Shown piece after piece: positions 24,920-34,457 of a DNA stretch of 64,000 bases. Each line of letters starts with the position of its first letter. The first letter of the stretch is position 1. This DNA comes from Limosilactobacillus secaliphilus (GTDB taxonomy: Bacteria; Bacillota; Bacilli; Lactobacillales; Lactobacillaceae). The position numbers were made by a program, and so were the translations under genes. The notes below the pieces were generated by a model, which worked only from the letters and a program-made list of their open reading frames with translations, ran no database searches and had not been told where the DNA came from. Location of the stretch: NCBI RefSeq assembly GCF_001437055.1, contig NZ_JQBW01000006.1:189145-253144 (forward strand), in the 5' to 3' direction.

Positions 24920-27580
24920 TTACTTCAAATCGTACCAGGTGTCCCCAACTTTGCTGTCAACTTTGAGTGGCACCTCCAGCTTAACTGCCGAGTCCATGAT
25001 ATGCGGCACCAGCTTCTCCAGGACTGGGATTTCCTCAGCTGGTGCTTCAAAGATCAATTCGTCATGGATTTGCAACAGCATCTTGGCCTGCAGGTGATGG
25101 GTCCGCAAAGCCTCATCCATGTTGATCATGGCAATCTTAATGATATCGGCCGCACTACCTTGAATTGGCGTATTCATTGCCGTCCGTTCCGCAAATGACC
25201 GCCGGCTGAAGTTCTTTGAATGGATATCCGGCAGGTAACGACGACGGTGCGTCAGTGTCTCAACGTAACCCTTCTTCCGGGCCACTTCCACAATATCGTG
25301 AACGTACTTCTTGACGCCTGGGAATTCCTTGAAGTAGCTCTGAATGAAGGCATGTGCTTGCTTCCGCGTGACGTGAATGTTTTGTGACAGACCGTAATCG
25401 CTGATGCCATAAACGATTCCAAAGTTAACCGCCTTGGCTTGGCGCCGCATGTTTGGCGTCACCTTTTCATCTGGCAACAGCTTAAAGATTCGCCGGGCCG
25501 TGCTGGCGTGAATATCTTTTCCGTCAATGAAGTCTTGCTGCAGGTTATGGTCATGGGTCACATGGGCCAGCACCCGCAGTTCAATCTGTGAGTAGTCGGA
25601 GGAGAAGATCTGCCAACCCGGATGACTCGGTACAAACGCCTGCCGGATCCGCTTGCCTTCCTCGAGACGGACAGGGATGTTCTGCAGGTTAGGATCGACT
25701 GATGACAACCGTCCCGTCTGTGTTAACGTCTGCAAGTAACGAGTGTGGATCTTCTGGTCGCTAGAGTGAATCACCTTCAGCAAGCCGGTAATGTAGGTTG
25801 ATTGGATCTTGGCGATTTGCCGGTAATTCAAAATATCGTCAATGATTGGGGATTGCCCTTGCAGCTTTTGCAAGACCTCCACAGAAGTTGAATAGCCCGT
25901 CTTTGTCTTCTTGATGACTGGCAACTTCAGCTTCTCAAACAGGATGGTTCCCAGTTGCTTCGTGGAGTTGATATTGAACTCTTCACCGGCCTCGTTGTAA
26001 ATCTGCTGCTCCAATTCGGCCAAGCGTTCCTTCAACTTGCTGCCCATATTCTTCAAGGTATCGGCGTTCACCCGTACTCCGGCAATTTCCATCTTTGCCA
26101 GAACCGTTGACAGCGGACGTTCAATATCCACGTACAGCGGCAGTTGCTCATTATCCTCCAGTTGCTTCTTCAACGGATCCTGCAGATTCCAGATGGCCCG
26201 GGCTTTCTGAACTAGGTGGTTCAAGAAGACGTGATCATCTTTTGGCAATTCACGTTTCTTGCCCTTGCCGTAGACATCTTCATCCGGCTGGACAGCATGA
26301 TAGTCGTGCTCCGCTGCCACTTGGCCCAAGTCATTGCTGTTATCGAATGTATTCAAGAGGTAAGAGGCCAATAGCAGGTCAAAATTCAGGCCCTTAAAGT
26401 CGACTCCCATCCGGTGCAGGCCGACGTATTGTGCCTTGCCGTCGAAGGTATCCTTCTTGATTTTCGGATCACTTAAGATGTCCTTTAACGGTTGCTGCTT
26501 TAGTAACTCGGCATCGCGGCTGGCCCACCACTGCTTGCCGTTACCAATTGCAAAACCGGCAAACGGTGATAAGTGGTAGTTGGCTTCCGGCATTTCCAAA
26601 TAGAAGGCCAGTTCTTGACCACTGTTTTTCAGGTCGTCTAAGTTGGCGGCCGTCAAAGTGGTGAACTCGACATCCTTCTCCTTGCCACCGTCAGCTTCAT
26701 CAGGGGCGAGGTTCATCTTGGACAAAAAGGACTTGAAGTTCAATTGGGTATACAGGTCCACCAGTTTTTCTTCCTGGGGTCCTTTGTAGGTCAATTGGTC
26801 CAGCTTCACACTAACTGGAGCATCCCGCCGAATACGGGCTAAGTCCTGGCACTTGCGCGCAATCGCTTCTTCGTTGATCAAATTTTCCTTGCGCTTGCTG
26901 GCCTTCATCTGGTCAATCTGTTCATACATTTGGTCCAGTGACCCATATTCTTGGATGAGTTTTAAGGCCGTCTTTTCCCCGATCTTCGTGACACCAGGAT
27001 AGTTATCAGAACTATCACCCATCAGTGCCTTGACATCAATAAATTGGGTCGGAGTTACACCCAGTTTTTCCTGCATATGAGCTGGGGTAAAATGCTCAGT
27101 CTGGGTAACTCCCTTCTTGGTGACAGCAACGGTTGTATGGTCGGTGGCCAGCTGAGTCAAGTCCCGATCTCCAGTGACAACCAGGGTTTCGTAACCGGCG
27201 TCATCCGCCATCTTAGCCACTGTCCCAATGATGTCATCCGCTTCATAGTTCTTGAGTTCATAGCTGTGCATCCCGCAATCAGCCACCAATTGACGCACAT
27301 AAGGGAGCTGTTCGGTCAATTCACTCGGCGTTTTGGCCCGGCCACCCTTATAATCGGCGTACTTCTTGGTCCGAAAAGTGACTTTCCCCGCATCGAAGGC
27401 TACCAAAGCGGCGTCCGGCGTGAACTTGTCCAGCACGTGATCCAGCATCAACTTAAAGCCATAAATCGCTGCCGTATGCAGGCCGTCCTGGTTCGTAAAA
27501 CGGTCGATCTGGTTGTGCATCGCAAAGAAGGCCCGGAATACGATGCTGTTGCCATCAATTAATAATAATTTTTTTGCCAT
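24920..27580 (-). CDS. polA: DNA polymerase I
   Basis: 886 aa. Residues 1-300: 5' nuclease (LIDGNSIVFRAFFAMH, VVTGDRDLTQL, GDSSDNYPGV). Residues 310-490: exonuclease-like domain in which the catalytic acidic residues are missing (AFYLEMPEANYHL), so no proofreading is expected, as in other Firmicutes. Residues 500-886: polymerase with motif A DYSQIELRVLAH, motif B (RRQAKAVNFGIVYGISDYGL) and motif C (IHDELIFEAP). Acts in repair and Okazaki fragment maturation. Separate unit ahead of mutM. Confidence 0.97.
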   Translation of the reverse strand: MAKKLLLIDGNSIVFRAFFAMHNQIDRFTNQDGLHTAAIYGFKLMLDHVLDKFTPDAALVAFDAGKVTFRTKKYADYKGGRAKTPSELTEQLPYVRQLVADCGMHSYELKNYEADDIIGTVAKMADDAGYETLVVTGDRDLTQLATDHTTVAVTKKGVTQTEHFTPAHMQEKLGVTPTQFIDVKALMGDSSDNYPGVTKIGEKTALKLIQEYGSLDQMYEQIDQMKASKRKENLINEEAIARKCQDLARIRRDAPVSVKLDQLTYKGPQEEKLVDLYTQLNFKSFLSKMNLAPDEADGGKEKDVEFTTLTAANLDDLKNSGQELAFYLEMPEANYHLSPFAGFAIGNGKQWWASRDAELLKQQPLKDILSDPKIKKDTFDGKAQYVGLHRMGVDFKGLNFDLLLASYLLNTFDNSNDLGQVAAEHDYHAVQPDEDVYGKGKKRELPKDDHVFLNHLVQKARAIWNLQDPLKKQLEDNEQLPLYVDIERPLSTVLAKMEIAGVRVNADTLKNMGSKLKERLAELEQQIYNEAGEEFNINSTKQLGTILFEKLKLPVIKKTKTGYSTSVEVLQKLQGQSPIIDDILNYRQIAKIQSTYITGLLKVIHSSDQKIHTRYLQTLTQTGRLSSVDPNLQNIPVRLEEGKRIRQAFVPSHPGWQIFSSDYSQIELRVLAHVTHDHNLQQDFIDGKDIHASTARRIFKLLPDEKVTPNMRRQAKAVNFGIVYGISDYGLSQNIHVTRKQAHAFIQSYFKEFPGVKKYVHDIVEVARKKGYVETLTHRRRYLPDIHSKNFSRRSFAERTAMNTPIQGSAADIIKIAMINMDEALRTHHLQAKMLLQIHDELIFEAPAEEIPVLEKLVPHIMDSAVKLEVPLKVDSKVGDTWYDLK

Positions 27581-27616
27581 GAAACTTACCTCTCTCTTTC
27601 ACCTTCCTATTGTAAC

Positions 27617-27661
27617 AAAAAGGGCGTGCAAGCAAAGCCGGAAATGACTCTGTGCATGCCC
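27617..27661 (-). terminator. Terminator after the BI-1 family gene
   Basis: Minus strand GGGCATGCA pairs with TGCACGCCC (one mismatch), followed by TTTTTG. Confidence 0.75.
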
Positions 27662-27684
27662 AAATTTAATCTAATAATGATCAA

Positions 27685-28395
27685 CTAGTTACGGTCGCTC
27701 ATTCCGAAAATTTGTAAGAATGAGATGAAGAGGTTGATGAAGTCTAGGTACAGCTGTAAGGCACCTAAAATTGCCAAACCGCCGACCGACATCTCACTGC
27801 CGTAGTTAACGTAAATGGCCTTCATCTTTTGTGCATCCCAAGCGGTCAGAACAGTGAAGATGATGACCGCGATGAATGAGAAGACGTAGGTGATGGCTGC
27901 GGAACGCAAGAACATGTTGATGATGTAAGCAATCATCAAAGCGATCAGTGCCGCAAAGGCGTGACTGCCAGCCCGACTCAAATCGCGCTTGGTGAACGTC
28001 CCCATCAAAGTCATCGTGATGAAGACTGCTGAAGATGACAGGAAGGCAGCCGCAATGTTAGCAGCCGTGTAAGCCATTGAAATCAATGAGAATTCGAAGC
28101 CGTAAATGACGGCGACGACCATCAACATCAAAAAGCTACCGGCTGGGTTCCGAGTGGCACTGAAGCTGATTCCCATTGACAAAGCGATTGGCAATAAGAG
28201 AATCAGCCAGACCATCCCAGGGTGAGCACTGACAAAGGCCATCGAAGCGGCGCGGAAAGGCACCATTGTTAAGTAAGCCACGAAGGCCGAAACCAACACT
28301 GACAAGGACATGTAGCCGTACATGCGTCCTAAGAATGCATTCAGGCCAGCCCCAGCGTTGACTTCGCGCCGTGGTTCTCTGGAGTAATTATCCAA
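27685..28395 (-). CDS. Bax inhibitor-1/YccA family membrane protein
   Basis: 236 aa from a TTG start, with AGGAGG 8 nt upstream. Seven hydrophobic segments; the family Asp residues near the C-terminus appear in FTVLTAWDAQKMK and ALQLYLDFINLFISFLQIFG. Bacterial members such as YetJ are pH-dependent calcium leak channels; others interact with FtsH. Which applies here is not known. Confidence 0.92.
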   Translation of the reverse strand: MDNYSREPRREVNAGAGLNAFLGRMYGYMSLSVLVSAFVAYLTMVPFRAASMAFVSAHPGMVWLILLLPIALSMGISFSATRNPAGSFLMLMVVAVIYGFEFSLISMAYTAANIAAAFLSSSAVFITMTLMGTFTKRDLSRAGSHAFAALIALMIAYIINMFLRSAAITYVFSFIAVIIFTVLTAWDAQKMKAIYVNYGSEMSVGGLAILGALQLYLDFINLFISFLQIFGMSDRN

Positions 28396-28474
28396 ATTAA
28401 AGACCTCCTATTAATTTGACTAATCTTGACGTTTATTAATGAGTATGCTAGCAAATGACCGGGTCAACTGCAAA

Positions 28475-29791
28475 TTATTTATCTTGATCCTTCATCAATT
28501 GCGCAAAACGTTCCTCATACTTTTGGATATCACCGGCGCCCATGAAGACCAGCACCTGTGAATGATACTGGCACAGGTCTGCCACGTGATCCATTGTTAA
28601 TTCAACACTGCCAGGGATAAGGGCTTTTAAGTCGTCATCAGAGACGTGACCGCTGTGTTCCCGGATTGAACCGAAAATTGGCAGGATGTAAGTCTTGTCG
28701 GTCTTGGACAGTGCCTTACCAAATTCTGGCAGGTAAGCCTGCAGCCGTGAATAAGTGTGTGGCTGGAAAACCGCGATAATCTGCTTGTCAGGGAACTTTT
28801 GCCGAGCCGCATCAATCGTCGCTTTGATTTCGGACGGGTGGTGCGCGTAATCGTCAACAACCGTGATATCCCCAACCTGCTTGACACTGAAGCGCCGTTT
28901 AACGCCCTTGAAGTTGGCCAACTCTTTTTTAATTTGATCCAGGTCAACGTGTTCCATGTAAGCAGCCGCAATCACCGCCAAACTGTTTAAGATGCTGTGT
29001 TCGCCGTATAGCTGAATGCTGAACCGTCCCAACTTCTGATCGCGGAAGTAGGCATCATAGGAAGAACCCTGGGCGTTGCGGACAATATTAGTCGCCCGAA
29101 AATCGTCGTTCTCACTGGTCCCGTAGTAGTAAATCGGCACGTCAACCTGCAATTTACGTAGGTTTTCGTCGTCGCCATAGGCAAAAATTCCCTTCTTCAC
29201 CTGCCGGCCAAACTGTTCAAATGACGACCGGACATCATCAATATCCTTAAAGAAGTCCGGGTGATCAAAATCGATGTTGGTCATGATGGCATAGTCGGGA
29301 TGGTAAGCGAGGAAGTGGTTGCGGTACTCGTCGGCTTCAAAGACAAAGAAGCGTGAATCACTTTCACCCACGCCGACACCATCACCAATCAGGTAGCTGG
29401 TCGGCACAACATTGGCAAAGACATGGGCTAGCAAGCCAGTCGTACTCGTCTTTCCATGGGCACCGGCGATACCGATTGAGATGTTGTTATTAACCACTTG
29501 TTCGACAGTTTGCGGGTAAGTTTGCACGGTCAGGCCCATCTCTTTTGCCCGCACGACTTCAGGATGGTCATCAGGAAATGCGTTCCCCTTAACCACGATC
29601 ATTCCTGGCTTCAGATTGTCAGGGTTGAATGACAAAACCGGGATTCCCGCTGCGACAAGCGGCTTCTGGGTGAAAGTCTCTTTATCAATATCGGAGCCGG
29701 ACACGTTGTTGCCTAAGCCCTTCAAGACGCGGGCCAAAGCAGCCATCCCTGTACCTTTGATCCCTACAAAATAATAGTTATGCACAGTCAT
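28475..29791 (-). CDS. murC: UDP-N-acetylmuramate-L-alanine ligase
   Basis: 438 aa. N-terminal UDP-binding domain begins [21 protein letters not shown] loop [16 protein letters not shown], central domain and C-terminal domain starting [16 protein letters not shown]. Adds L-Ala to UDP-MurNAc in peptidoglycan precursor synthesis. It follows ytpR after 14 bp and is probably co-transcribed with it. Confidence 0.97.
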   Translation of the reverse strand: MTVHNYYFVGIKGTGMAALARVLKGLGNNVSGSDIDKETFTQKPLVAAGIPVLSFNPDNLKPGMIVVKGNAFPDDHPEVVRAKEMGLTVQTYPQTVEQVVNNNISIGIAGAHGKTSTTGLLAHVFANVVPTSYLIGDGVGVGESDSRFFVFEADEYRNHFLAYHPDYAIMTNIDFDHPDFFKDIDDVRSSFEQFGRQVKKGIFAYGDDENLRKLQVDVPIYYYGTSENDDFRATNIVRNAQGSSYDAYFRDQKLGRFSIQLYGEHSILNSLAVIAAAYMEHVDLDQIKKELANFKGVKRRFSVKQVGDITVVDDYAHHPSEIKATIDAARQKFPDKQIIAVFQPHTYSRLQAYLPEFGKALSKTDKTYILPIFGSIREHSGHVSDDDLKALIPGSVELTMDHVADLCQYHSQVLVFMGAGDIQKYEERFAQLMKDQDK

Positions 29792-29805
29792 GATGAATGC
29801 CTCTC

Positions 29806-30444
29806 TTAAGCGAACAATTGATTGCCGCGCTTAAAGTCAAACGCAGCCCCATTTTCAGCAAAGTCATCGTCCAAAATCAGGCAACCTGGCTTCTGGGGTG
29901 CATTCTTCAATGCTAATTCACGGGCCGCACAAATCATGCCGTCACTTTCAACTCCCAGCAGCTTGCCGGGCCAAATAATCTTGCCATCTGGCATCATTGT
30001 CCCAACGTTGGCAACGACAACCTTGATGTGGTTACGCAAGTTAACGGAGCCGCAGACAATTTGCTGAGTGTGGTCGCCAAGGTTGACTTTGGTGATGTGC
30101 AGGTGGTCAGACTTCGGGTGATCGCTGACCTCTTCCACATAACCTACTTGGAAGTGCGGCGTTGGATCAAAAGTCAGGCGCTGGTCCATCCCTGCTGCCT
30201 GGGCCGCCTGATTCAGTTGATCAACTTCTTCCTTAGTTAGGTTGACTTGACCATTTTCATCCTTCAAACGTGGCAAGATCTGGCTGGCATTCAAGAAATT
30301 GTAGCCTAACAAATGGCCGGATTTCTTGTCTGTCACGGCCACCACGTCACCCTTTTGACTGACGGTTTGTGCCGCCGTATCTGGTGCCGTTAATACCACT
30401 AAGATGTCTCCCATTACTTTCGGATTGTAACTTGCAATCAGCAT
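29806..30444 (-). CDS. ytpR: YtpR family tRNA-binding protein
   Basis: 212 aa from ATG 30444 (GGAGAGATAAG upstream); an earlier start is possible but lacks a site. N-terminal DUF4479 domain (residues 1-90) and C-terminal EMAP-type tRNA-binding OB domain ([40 protein letters not shown]), the same fold found at the start of PheT. Function unknown; probably binds tRNA. Upstream of murC. Confidence 0.92.
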   Translation of the reverse strand: MLIASYNPKVMGDILVVLTAPDTAAQTVSQKGDVVAVTDKKSGHLLGYNFLNASQILPRLKDENGQVNLTKEEVDQLNQAAQAAGMDQRLTFDPTPHFQVGYVEEVSDHPKSDHLHITKVNLGDHTQQIVCGSVNLRNHIKVVVANVGTMMPDGKIIWPGKLLGVESDGMICAARELALKNAPQKPGCLILDDDFAENGAAFDFKRGNQLFA

Positions 30445-30542
30445 TCTTATCTCTCCATCTCTTTCGTGTTTTTGCCATTTCTGGCACAGTCGCAATTATT
30501 GTACCATAACGGCCTGTTGATATCTGCAGACACTACTGAAAT

Positions 30543-30566
30543 AAAAAAGCTGGAGAATCCTCCAGC
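30543..30566 (-). terminator. Terminator after the thioredoxin gene
   Basis: Minus strand GCTGGAG-GATT-CTCCAGC followed by TTTTTT. Confidence 0.9.
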
Positions 30567-30576
30567 CATCGTTTGT

Positions 30577-30897
30577 CTATAATGCTTGACTCAAGAAGTT
30601 CTCAACCTCTTCTTTGGTCTTGCGCTTCTTGTTTACCAGCCGTGCCACTTCTTTGCCATCCTGGATTACCACAAAACTTGGAATTCCCATAATGCCAAAA
30701 TCGGCAGCCAGTTCAATGTTATCGTCACGGTTGATGGTGATGAACTTGGCTTGGGAGAAATCTTGTTCAATTTCTGGCATTGCCGGCTTAATGAAGTTAC
30801 AGTCAGGGCACCAATCAGCGGTAAAGAATAAGACGTAGGTTCCCTGCTTGAACTTCTGGTTAAACTCGTTCATGTCCATATGAGCTAAAGTTTCCAT
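30577..30897 (-). CDS. Thioredoxin-family protein (YtpP-like)
   Basis: 106 aa, thioredoxin fold. The active site is WCPDC, and the cis-proline is in GIPSFVV. YtpP-like proteins are thiol-disulfide reductases; some act on bacillithiol mixed disulfides. It stands just upstream of ytpR-murC as in B. subtilis, but with its own terminator. Confidence 0.92.
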   Translation of the reverse strand: METLAHMDMNEFNQKFKQGTYVLFFTADWCPDCNFIKPAMPEIEQDFSQAKFITINRDDNIELAADFGIMGIPSFVVIQDGKEVARLVNKKRKTKEEVENFLSQAL

Positions 30898-31051
30898 CGC
30901 AAATCCCCCTTTGTTTTGTCCTCAATTTACCACAGTCATAATTGTCGGCACAACTATGCTGCCTTACAAGAAGATAGATAATTTGCGAATAATGTCAAAT
31001 ATGATAAGCTTAAGCTATTATGCCGCTAATAAAGCAAGGTGAATCAACTAT

Positions 31052-31381
31052 ATGAACAACAGCAAAAGTATCGCTAATCCTTTAGTTATTTCAATGATCT
31101 TGGGGATGTCTGGCTTCGTCGGCTGGATGGCTGGTAAATTCGCTGGCAACCGCCAACAAAGTGCCAACGCCATCTTGCGACTGGTCATTAACGACTTCAA
31201 ACGTGAAGGATCGGTTGTCGGCAGTTGGATTGATCATACACCGCGACCGTTCCAGCGTTTTGCGGTTCACACCCAAGCATATCGGGGTGGGATCCAACGT
31301 GTTGAAGACGGTAAAGTTGTTAATTACCGCTTCATTGCTGATGCCTATACAGGATCCATTCTTGATATGCAAAGACATTAA
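31052..31381 (+). CDS. Small membrane-anchored protein, PepSY-like, unknown function
   Basis: 109 aa. One N-terminal transmembrane helix with Gly residues (residues 9-30), then a short alpha/beta domain (residues 35-109) that resembles a single PepSY module: a helix (ANAILRLVINDFKREG) followed by strands ending in YRFIADAYTGSILDM. Would place the domain outside the cell. Ribosome site AAGGTG. Not linked to neighbours (divergent from the thioredoxin gene, own terminator). PepSY assignment is tentative. Confidence 0.75.
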   Translation: MNNSKSIANPLVISMILGMSGFVGWMAGKFAGNRQQSANAILRLVINDFKREGSVVGSWIDHTPRPFQRFAVHTQAYRGGIQRVEDGKVVNYRFIADAYTGSILDMQRH

Positions 31382-31396
31382 AGCATTTTAAATGAT

Positions 31397-31436
31397 AAAT
31401 ACCCCCTTAGCACTTCTCAGTACTAAGGGGGTATTT
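31397..31436. terminator. Bidirectional terminator at 31.4 kb
   Basis: AAATACCCCCTTAG and CTAAGGGGGTATTT form a 14-bp helix between the small PepSY-like gene and the transaldolase gene. Confidence 0.9.
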
Positions 31437-31475
31437 GTATGCGTTGAATAATTTAAGTGGAGTGTTTGATAAGGA

Positions 31476-32216
31476 TTAAACAGTCATTGCTTCTTTTTCA
31501 TCCAGAATGCTGAAGCCTAATGACTTGATGTCGTTATCAAAGCCCTTGACCGTGTCTAAGGCAACGTCAGCGGGAGTGAAGCTGCGACGTGCATTGTACT
31601 TGGCCAAAATCTTTGGCGGAACAGTGATGATGTCGATACCAGCCTTTTCAGCTTGGTAGATGTTGTAAACTTCACGGGTAGCTGCCCATAAGGTTTCAAC
31701 GTTTGGATAATCGGCACACAGTTCAACACTGCGATCAACGAAGTTTTGTGGATCGCGGCCAGTGTCAGCAACCCGCCCAACAAAGAGGGAGATGATTGCT
31801 GGAGTCGTTGAGTTCAATGCAGCCAGTGCAGCTTCAACTTGGTAGTCAGTGGTGATGGCAGTGACGTTAACCTTAACGCCGCTGTTGGACAGGTCACTGA
31901 TTAATTTAGTGTTGTAATTACCATTCAAGTTTAAGATTGGAATCTTAACGTAAACGTTCTTGCTCAGTGCAGATAACGTCAAAGCTTCCTTCTTCATTGT
32001 TTCAGGATCTTGGCTAAAGACTTCGAATGAAATGCAGTAGTCAGGGAATTCAGAAACAACTTCATGTGCAAATTTCAGGTAGTTAGTAATGCCTGCACGC
32101 TTCATCAGTGATGGATTAGTTGTGAACCCAGTCAGATAATCGTTCTTTGCCATTTCACGCATAGCATTGATTTCAGCTCCGTCAGAGTAAACTTTGACTG
32201 AAAATTCGTTCTTCAT
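31476..32216 (-). CDS. Transaldolase/fructose-6-phosphate aldolase family protein
   Basis: 246 aa from ATG 32216 (AAAGGAACC upstream). TalC/FSA-type TIM barrel: N-terminal TGFTTNPSLMKRAG, Schiff-base lysine in VYVKIPIL, and LFVGRVADTGRDP. Such proteins interconvert sugar phosphates or cleave fructose 6-phosphate; the residues do not let me decide between transaldolase and aldolase. Single-gene unit with a large AT-rich upstream region carrying a palindrome and a cre-like site. Confidence 0.9.
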   Translation of the reverse strand: MKNEFSVKVYSDGAEINAMREMAKNDYLTGFTTNPSLMKRAGITNYLKFAHEVVSEFPDYCISFEVFSQDPETMKKEALTLSALSKNVYVKIPILNLNGNYNTKLISDLSNSGVKVNVTAITTDYQVEAALAALNSTTPAIISLFVGRVADTGRDPQNFVDRSVELCADYPNVETLWAATREVYNIYQAEKAGIDIITVPPKILAKYNARRSFTPADVALDTVKGFDNDIKSLGFSILDEKEAMTV

Positions 32217-32242
32217 TTTATAGGTTCCTTTCACAAATAAAA

Positions 32243-32251
32243 ACTATACCA
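32243..32251 (-). promoter_or_regulatory. Extended -10 promoter of the transaldolase gene
   Basis: Minus strand TGGTATAGT (TATAGT at 32243-32248, TG at 32250-32251). No good -35 box, so an activator or the extended TG motif may be needed. Confidence 0.5.
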
Positions 32252-32272
32252 ATTGCGGTATTAATCATCTAT

Positions 32273-32289
32273 GTGTCATATACTGACAC
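32273..32289. promoter_or_regulatory. Candidate operator palindrome GTGTCA-N5-TGACAC
   Basis: Perfect 6-bp arms around TATAC, centred about 35 bp upstream of the transaldolase -10 box. Protein that binds it is unknown. Confidence 0.45.
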
Positions 32290-32409
32290 TAACTAACCCA
32301 ATCGTCAACCCCAATTGAGCAAATTAATTTTTCTCAAAATGATAAACGTATGTCATTAATAATCTTAAATTAACGGCAATCCAGTTATTATAAAAGCTTG
32401 TTTGTGATT

Positions 32410-32424
32410 TGATAATCGTTTACA
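32410..32424 (-). promoter_or_regulatory. cre-like sequence (weak)
   Basis: Minus strand TGTAAACGATTATCA matches most of the CcpA site consensus TGWAANCGNTNWCA but has one extra base near the end. Confidence 0.3.
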
Positions 32425-32559
32425 AAAAGCGGTAAAAATAAAATTAATCTTTTTTCGAAATTCCCGTCAAAGCCACCTATACCAATTTATAATTTTGGTC
32501 TATTTTTAATAAAATTGAACAAGCCAAACCAATTCTCTAATTATTAATTTTGCTTGTGA

Positions 32560-32597
32560 AAAAGAAAGCCAGTGTCTGCAATCATGCAAACACTGGC
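32560..32597 (-). terminator. Terminator after trmB
   Basis: Minus strand GCCAGTGT pairs with ACACTGGC, followed by TTTCTTTTTC. Confidence 0.8.
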
Positions 32598-32618
32598 CTT
32601 CATTCCAAGTGGTTATGT

Positions 32619-33260
32619 TCAATTAAAATGGGCTGTTAATTTATAAATTGGTTGCCCCAACTCACTAAATTTGTGTTCATATTCGGTTTCAACATTCTGC
32701 TTAGCCTCGTCACTGTGGTGGAGGTCCAGCCATACGCCGTCAAATTGCATGCCGAAGTTGTTCATGCTGACCAACGAAAATTCAAAGAAGCCCATATTGT
32801 CAGTCTTCAATTCAATGGCACCATGCGCTTTTAAGATCGTTTGATAGCCGCTTAAGAAGGTGTGGTAGGTTAAACGCCGCTTGGCATGGCGCTTCTTCGG
32901 CCAAGGATCAGAGAAATTCAGATACATGCGGTCAATTGAGTGGGGCGCAAAAAAGTCCGTTAAGTCCGCGCCGTCAGCACAAACCAGCTGCAAGTTCGGC
33001 AACTTTTCTGGCAAAGCCTTCTTTAAGGCAATGGCTGCCACCGTGTGCTCCACTTCCAGCCCGATGAAGTTAATCTCCGGGTGGGCTTTGGCCATGCCAA
33101 TGATAAACTGACCCTTGCCCATGCCGACTTCAAGCTGCAGCGGCTGTTCTTTTTCAAATCGTTTATTCCATTCACCCTTGAGCTGAGCCGGGTCCATGAC
33201 CATCATTTCTGGATGATCATGCATCAATGGTTCCGCCCATTTTTTATGTTTAACTCTCAT
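32619..33260 (-). CDS. trmB: tRNA (guanine-N7)-methyltransferase
   Basis: 213 aa. SAM-binding [15 protein letters not shown], second-strand acidic GLEVE, and the family signature [15 protein letters not shown]. Makes m7G46 in tRNA. It lies 12 bp after the EcsB gene (ecsA-ecsB-trmB is the usual lactobacillar order), so co-transcribed. Confidence 0.97.
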   Translation of the reverse strand: MRVKHKKWAEPLMHDHPEMMVMDPAQLKGEWNKRFEKEQPLQLEVGMGKGQFIIGMAKAHPEINFIGLEVEHTVAAIALKKALPEKLPNLQLVCADGADLTDFFAPHSIDRMYLNFSDPWPKKRHAKRRLTYHTFLSGYQTILKAHGAIELKTDNMGFFEFSLVSMNNFGMQFDGVWLDLHHSDEAKQNVETEYEHKFSELGQPIYKLTAHFN

Positions 33261-33272
33261 ATCAACGCTCCA

Positions 33273-34457
33273 TTACAATTTTTTGATTCGGTAATTTAGG
33301 TAATAGTGCACCAGCACATATGCTTCGGCCAATGTCAACACCAGGTTCAAAAGCATAGTCAACCAGTGCAAATGCAACCCTAACGAGGCCACAGAAATCA
33401 AGACGGCGACAATGACCATCAATTTCTGGCTGATCTGACGAAATGCCTGCACTTTGCTTCCCTGAGCAATGGGATAGATGTGGGTAAAGGCAATCTGGTC
33501 GAACTGGTCATAGAACGGTACCAGTTGGACAAAAATCAGGTAAACCATCAGAATGGCTAGCACAGTATTCAGCCAAGCAACGGGAATGAAGAAAGCAATC
33601 AGCATGCCCAAGAAGGTCAGGCGCATGATCAGGCCACTGACTTCGGTATTTCTGACGAGGCCGCGGCTAAACAGGTAAGCCCATGGATCGCGGCCACCCA
33701 GCCAATTCACCAGTCCATCCGCAAACTTGCGCCGCCGCACTTGTCCTTGCACACTTGGCACATCCGTAAACAGGTTGAAGAAGCGATAAACACCCGTCAT
33801 CCGGTCACTTTCCAGTGCAACCGTCGCCCGCCAGTTGACCCGCTTACCACGTGTATTGACATACTGGAAGATTGCATCCGCTAGTGCCACCACTGCCCCC
33901 AGCAATGGGTTAACAAACCAGCAAATGATCCAAGCCACTGCCGGAATAACCCAGCTCATCCAAGTTAAGCGTTGTTGGGCAACAAAGAGCATCCGTTGCG
34001 AATAGATCAGGAGGTTGGCCGTTTTCAAACAAATGGTACTCAACCCGATGGCCACGATGTCCAACGTTGAGAGGTGCATGATCACCATCGCTAATGGCAA
34101 GGCAATCAATACACCGGCTAAACTCATGATGATCGCTAACACCCAACTGTAGGCATAGGCAGACCGGAAATAATCCTGCATGCTGTCGGACTGGGGCAAT
34201 AAGAAGACGGGGTCAGCCTTTTGAATCAAGCTGGCAACCCGCCCCAATTGCACGAACAGGGTCAAGAAGAGAACTAAGACCCACTTAGGCCACCACATTG
34301 CCGGTGTCACACTCGGCAAAGCCTGCGAATAGCTATAGGCCAAAGCGCCCAGAATAAAGAACAGGGCGATCACAAAATGGTCGTTAAACACTAAGCGCCA
34401 GTACTTTAACAGCAAGAGAAAATGGCGCTGACGCCGCTTTTCAAATAACTTATTCAT
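33273..34457 (-). CDS. ecsB: ABC transporter permease EcsB
   Basis: 394 aa from ATG 34457, which overlaps the ecsA stop by 8 nt. About eight to ten hydrophobic segments; the conserved central cytoplasmic part (FNLFTDVPSVQGQVRRRKFADGL) is typical of EcsB. With EcsA it forms an exporter that affects protein secretion, competence and regulated intramembrane proteolysis by clearing RasP peptide substrates in B. subtilis. Confidence 0.93.
   Translation of the reverse strand: MNKLFEKRRQRHFLLLLKYWRLVFNDHFVIALFFILGALAYSYSQALPSVTPAMWWPKWVLVLFLTLFVQLGRVASLIQKADPVFLLPQSDSMQDYFRSAYAYSWVLAIIMSLAGVLIALPLAMVIMHLSTLDIVAIGLSTICLKTANLLIYSQRMLFVAQQRLTWMSWVIPAVAWIICWFVNPLLGAVVALADAIFQYVNTRGKRVNWRATVALESDRMTGVYRFFNLFTDVPSVQGQVRRRKFADGLVNWLGGRDPWAYLFSRGLVRNTEVSGLIMRLTFLGMLIAFFIPVAWLNTVLAILMVYLIFVQLVPFYDQFDQIAFTHIYPIAQGSKVQAFRQISQKLMVIVAVLISVASLGLHLHWLTMLLNLVLTLAEAYVLVHYYLNYRIKKL

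Larger units (their letters stand above)
32217..32618. other. AT-rich intergenic region upstream of the transaldolase gene
   Basis: About 400 bp without a gene. It holds the transaldolase promoter region, the palindrome at 32273-32289, a cre-like sequence at 32410-32424 and the trmB terminator; I see no ORF with a ribosome site. Confidence 0.8.

Noticed and set aside
26095-26397. 100-codon plus-strand ORF opposite polA
   Set aside because: Antisense shadow of a strongly conserved gene, no ribosome site.
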